Source of the DNA: Firmicutes bacterium UBA6418
GTDB lineage: Bacteria > Bacillota > Clostridia > Peptostreptococcales > Anaerovoracaceae
Direction: 5' to 3'
Assembly: GCA_002439735.1 (NCBI GenBank)
Contig: DJPG01000132.1
Span: 1-8,752, forward strand
DNA length: 8,752 nt
The notes under the pieces were generated by a model. It saw only the letters and a program-made list of their open reading frames with translations, was not told where the DNA came from and ran no database searches. Shown piece after piece: positions 6,405-8,752 of this stretch. A program made the position numbers and the translations under genes. Position 1 is the stretch's first letter. Each line of letters opens with the position of its first letter.

Positions 6405-7439
6405 ATGAAAGCATTACAATATGTGGGTGCAAAAAGGGTCGAGGTCAAAGACGTACCGGTCATACCTCCGGCACCGGGACAAGCCAAAATCAGAGTTACT
6501 TATTGCGGGGTATGCGGATCCGATATCGGGATCTATTCCGGGAAACATCCGCGGGCAAAAGCGCCGCTGACTATCGGTCATGAGTTTGTCGGCGTGATCG
6601 AGGAAATAAACGGGGAAGCAAACGGTTTAAAGATCGGTGATCGGGTTGCGGCGTATCCGCTGCTTTCCTGCGGGACCTGCTACGCATGCAGAACAGGAAA
6701 AAATTACATCTGCAGACAGCTCAGACTGATCGGAATCGATTTGGACGGCGGCATGGCAGAATACGTGAACTGCAGTACGGATGCGTTATTCCGCCTTCCG
6801 GAAAATGTACCGGGTGCGGTTTGCGCCGTGATCGAACCGCTTGCGGTCGCGGTGCACAGCGTGCGCAGATCAAGATTTAAACCGTTGGATTCGACCGCCA
6901 TCATCGGCGCGGGACCGATTGGGATCTTAGTAGGGCTGGTCCTGAAAGAAAGCGGAGCTTCCAGGATCATCGTATCCGACATTTCAGAAGCAAGACTGGC
7001 GCTGTGCAGAGAGTTTGGCTTCGAGACCGTTGACAGCCGAACCGAGTCACTTGCCGAATATGTCGGCAAAACGACCGGAGGCGAAGGCGTAAACATCGTA
7101 TATGAATGTTCCGGTGTCGCTGCGGGAGCAGAGGAAATGACCTATCCCGTCTGCGCGGACGGCATGATCTGTCTGGTCGGCGTTCATAAAGAAGCGCGCA
7201 GCGTGATGCTTTCCGACATGCATTTCCGTGAACTGAATCTGACTGCAACACGCGTTTACGAAAAAGAGGAATTCCGCCAGACCGTTGATTATATAGCCAG
7301 GATTTCGGAGGAAGCCGCGAAGATCGTGACTGATGTGATCCCGCTGGAAGAAAGCGAGAATGTCTTTGAATATATTGCAGATCCTGCCAATGCCGCCATG
7401 AAGGTGGTCATCAAATGCAGCAAGGAGGAAACAAAATGA
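6405..7439 (+). CDS. zinc-dependent medium-chain alcohol/polyol (sugar-acid) dehydrogenase
   Basis: A 344-residue NAD(P)-dependent MDR dehydrogenase of the sorbitol / L-threonine / L-idonate dehydrogenase group. Catalytic zinc ligands are Cys37 (CGVCGSD), His59-Glu60 (GHE) and probably Glu144 (EPLAVAVH). Structural zinc is held by Cys89, Cys92, Cys95 and Cys103 (CGTCYACRTGKNYIC). The nucleotide-binding loop is GAGPIG at 168-173, with Asp192 (VSDIS) at the end of the second strand, favouring NAD. ATG at 6405 follows AAAGGAGG with a 9-base gap; an in-frame ATG at 6360 lies just past the -10 element and is rejected. The gene overlaps the next by 4 bases. With a gluconate 5-dehydrogenase-like SDR downstream, the pair resembles idnD-idnO, so oxidation of an aldonate or polyol is the best guess; exact substrate unknown. 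Confidence 0.85.
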   Translation: MKALQYVGAKRVEVKDVPVIPPAPGQAKIRVTYCGVCGSDIGIYSGKHPRAKAPLTIGHEFVGVIEEINGEANGLKIGDRVAAYPLLSCGTCYACRTGKNYICRQLRLIGIDLDGGMAEYVNCSTDALFRLPENVPGAVCAVIEPLAVAVHSVRRSRFKPLDSTAIIGAGPIGILVGLVLKESGASRIIVSDISEARLALCREFGFETVDSRTESLAEYVGKTTGGEGVNIVYECSGVAAGAEEMTYPVCADGMICLVGVHKEARSVMLSDMHFRELNLTATRVYEKEEFRQTVDYIARISEEAAKIVTDVIPLEESENVFEYIADPANAAMKVVIKCSKEETK

Positions 7440-8200
7440 ACTTATTTGATTTAAGCGGAAAAAGGGCGATCGTAACAGGAGGAACACGAGGCCTGGGACA
7501 CGGTATGGCAGAGGGACTGCTGGAAGCAGGCGCGGCAGTTGTGATCATCGGAACAAGCCATACGGTCCATACAGTGGCGGAGGAGTTTTGCAGCCGAGGC
7601 CTTTTGTGCAAAGGCGTGATCGCGGACTTGAGCGATGAAACGCAGCGGCTCTCTGCGTTTGAAGAGGCGGTACGACTTTTGGGTGGCCTGGATATCCTGG
7701 TGAACTGCGCCGGGATCCAGCGCAGACATCCGGTGCAGGAATTCCCGATGGAGGATTGGGATGCCGTGCTTGCGACCAACCTGACGGCTTCCTTCCATCT
7801 CAGTCAGCTTGCGGCGAAGGAATACCTAAAGAAAGAACAGCCTTACGGAAAGATCATCAATGTCGCGTCGATGCTTTCTTTCTTCGGCGGAAATACGGTG
7901 GTTGCCTATGCGGCATCTAAGGGCGGGATCGCGCAGATGACCAAGGCTTTCTGCAATGAACTTGCGGCAAAAGGGATCAACGTCAACGCGATCGCGCCGG
8001 GATACATGGATACGAAACTGAACACGGCACTTACCGATCCGAATAACCCTCGTTTCAAGGAGATCACCGACCGGATCCCGGCCGGAAGATGGGGCAACGC
8101 GGATGATATGAAAGGCGCGACGGTTTTTCTGGCGTCGGCTGCCTCGGATTACGTGCATGGCGCGATCATTCCGGTTGATGGAGGATATCTTGTAAAGTGA
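7436..8200 (+). CDS. SDR oxidoreductase, gluconate 5-dehydrogenase / KduD-like
   Basis: A 254-residue classical short-chain dehydrogenase. The cofactor motif is TGGTRGLG (14-21), NCAG is at 90-93, and the catalytic residues are Asn115, Ser145, Tyr158 and Lys162 (YAASK). The stretch AGIQRRHP (92-99) with EFP (102-104) matches the substrate loop I recall in E. coli IdnO (gluconate 5-dehydrogenase). ASMLSF (144-149), NAIAPGYM (184-191) and IPAGRWG (214-220) are equally typical of KduD (2-dehydro-3-deoxy-D-gluconate 5-dehydrogenase), so the exact keto-sugar acid is open. ATG at 7436 is preferred: AAGGAGG (7422-7428) lies 7 bases upstream, and the ATGA overlap with the previous stop indicates translational coupling. 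An in-frame ATG at 7415 precedes that binding site. A terminator follows the gene. Confidence 0.85.
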   Translation: MNLFDLSGKRAIVTGGTRGLGHGMAEGLLEAGAAVVIIGTSHTVHTVAEEFCSRGLLCKGVIADLSDETQRLSAFEEAVRLLGGLDILVNCAGIQRRHPVQEFPMEDWDAVLATNLTASFHLSQLAAKEYLKKEQPYGKIINVASMLSFFGGNTVVAYAASKGGIAQMTKAFCNELAAKGINVNAIAPGYMDTKLNTALTDPNNPRFKEITDRIPAGRWGNADDMKGATVFLASAASDYVHGAIIPVDGGYLVK

Positions 8201-8227
8201 TCACATTCGAATATAAGGGCAGCATCG

Positions 8228-8267
8228 ATGGGAGCCAAAATAACCGGATGACTCCCATTTTAGTTTT
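8228..8267 (+). terminator. rho-independent terminator after the SDR gene
   Basis: ATGGGAG (8228-8234) pairs with CTCCCAT (8252-8258) across a 17-base loop, followed by a T-rich tail TTTAGTTTT (8259-8267). It lies 27 bases after the SDR stop and before the next promoter, separating the operon from the downstream hydroxyacid dehydrogenase gene. Confidence 0.6.
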
Positions 8268-8288
8268 GACAAAAAATGCAAAAAAGGG

Positions 8289-8305
8289 TTGGCATAAATA
8301 TTGCT
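8289..8305 (+). promoter_or_regulatory. sigma-54 (-24/-12) promoter of the downstream D-2-hydroxyacid dehydrogenase
   Basis: TTGGCAT (8289-8295), five bases (AAATA) and TTGCT (8301-8305) match the RpoN consensus, with 10 bases between the invariant GG (8291-8292) and GC (8303-8304). Predicted start near 8316, with a leader of about 69 bases that carries a stem-loop. A TTGACA at 8266-8271 has no suitably spaced -10, which supports sigma-54 as the main promoter. Confidence 0.75.
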
Positions 8306-8332
8306 TAATATTTTTTCACAAACCCTAAAATA

Positions 8333-8348
8333 CTTCGGATAGCCGAAG
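8333..8348 (+). other. stem-loop in the leader of the 8385 gene
   Basis: CTTCGG (8333-8338), loop ATAG, CCGAAG (8343-8348) form a perfect 6-base-pair hairpin about 17 bases into the predicted transcript. No U-run follows, so it is not a terminator. A nearby CTGAAG (8354-8359) could pair alternatively with CTTCGG using a G-U pair. It may influence mRNA stability or translation; no known riboswitch class is recognised. Confidence 0.35.
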
Positions 8349-8384
8349 CAGGACTGAAGTAGGAGAACGAACAAAGGAGAAAAA

Positions 8385-8752
8385 ATGGCAAAGTACAAAG
8401 TTGTGATCACCGATCACGAGTATGACAACATTGAAAACGAAAAACAGGCGCTCAGTGAGTTGGACGTGGAACTGCTGGACTGTCAGTACAAAGATCCGAA
8501 AGACATTTTGAAGGTGGCAAAGGATGCGGATGCGCTGATCATCCAGTATGCGAAGATGCCGCGGGAACTGGTGGAGCAGTTGGACAAGTGCAAGGTCATC
8601 GCGCGCTACGCGACCGGGTTTGACGGCATTGACCTGGAAGCTTGTACCGAAAAAGGCATTTATGTTTGCAATGTTTCCGACTATTGCAGAGAAGAAGTTT
8701 CGACTTACGCGCTATCTTTACTTTTGGAAATGGCAACACGCGTCGGAAAGCA
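8385..8752 (+). CDS. D-isomer-specific 2-hydroxyacid dehydrogenase, CtBP/phosphoglycerate dehydrogenase-like, 5' part
   Basis: The first 122 codons of a gene that runs off the right edge. ATG at 8385 follows AAAGGAG (8373-8379) with a 5-base gap. The visible part is the split substrate-binding domain and the start of the linker to the NAD domain. It includes KVVITDHEYDNIE (5-17), ARYATGFDGID (73-83) and SDYCREEVSTYALSLLLEMA (98-117). The RYATGFDGID and SDYCxEEV patterns are typical of the CtBP-like branch of D-2-hydroxyacid dehydrogenases, clearly different from the D-LDH-like enzyme at 2331-3323. The Rossmann motif and catalytic Arg/Glu/His lie beyond the window, so activity cannot be checked. 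A sigma-54 promoter precedes it, as with the minus-strand group. Substrate unknown; glyoxylate/hydroxypyruvate-like or other 2-keto acids are possible. Confidence 0.85.
   Translation, partial: MAKYKVVITDHEYDNIENEKQALSELDVELLDCQYKDPKDILKVAKDADALIIQYAKMPRELVEQLDKCKVIARYATGFDGIDLEACTEKGIYVCNVSDYCREEVSTYALSLLLEMATRVGK

Noticed and set aside
8266..8271. TTGACA as a sigma-70 -35 for the 8385 gene
   Set aside because: At 16-18 bases downstream there is no TATAAT-like element; that place is occupied by the -24 element of the sigma-54 promoter.
8201..8410. 69-codon minus-strand frame downstream of the SDR gene
   Set aside because: It lies over the terminator, the sigma-54 promoter and the leader of the next gene, and has no coding features.

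Overview
The window looks like a chromosomal segment of an anaerobic, low-to-mid GC Firmicute, most likely a clostridial or Lachnospiraceae-type organism. This rests on strong AAAGGAG-type ribosome binding sites before nearly every gene, two multicopy families common in those genomes (an Rpn/PD-(D/E)XK 'transposase' family protein and an AAA-ATPase-like/PD-(D/E)XK protein), and amino-acid and hydroxy-acid metabolism genes behind sigma-54 type promoters. The taxon is inferred, not demonstrated.

Left part (1-2300): the 5' end of an Rpn-like nuclease gene runs off the left edge on the minus strand. A roughly 400-base divergent intergenic region follows. It holds a promoter for each flanking gene and a strong intrinsic terminator with no obvious upstream gene. 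Next is a 572-residue AAA-ATPase-like/PD-(D/E)XK protein on the plus strand, closed by a hairpin that probably terminates transcription from both sides.

Central part (2331-6168): a minus-strand group reads, in transcription order, AGCS-family sodium:alanine/glycine symporter, class I/II PLP aminotransferase, and D-lactate dehydrogenase-type D-2-hydroxyacid dehydrogenase. The symporter is preceded by an almost exact -24/-12 (sigma-54) promoter. The layout suggests uptake of an amino acid such as alanine, transamination to a 2-keto acid (pyruvate), and NADH-dependent reduction to a D-2-hydroxyacid (D-lactate). A hairpin between the first two genes may attenuate downstream expression.

Right part (6320-8752): a consensus housekeeping promoter drives a two-gene plus-strand operon with a 4-base ATGA overlap. 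It encodes a zinc-dependent medium-chain dehydrogenase and an SDR resembling gluconate 5-dehydrogenase/KduD, a layout like idnD-idnO (L-idonate to 5-ketogluconate to gluconate). After a terminator, a second, perfect sigma-54 promoter precedes a second, unrelated-subfamily D-2-hydroxyacid dehydrogenase (CtBP/phosphoglycerate dehydrogenase-like) that runs off the right edge.

The most notable feature is that both D-2-hydroxyacid dehydrogenase units, on opposite strands, carry sigma-54 promoters while the sugar-acid operon between them uses a sigma-70 type promoter. No regulator gene, tRNA, rRNA, CRISPR array or insertion sequence with ends was found.
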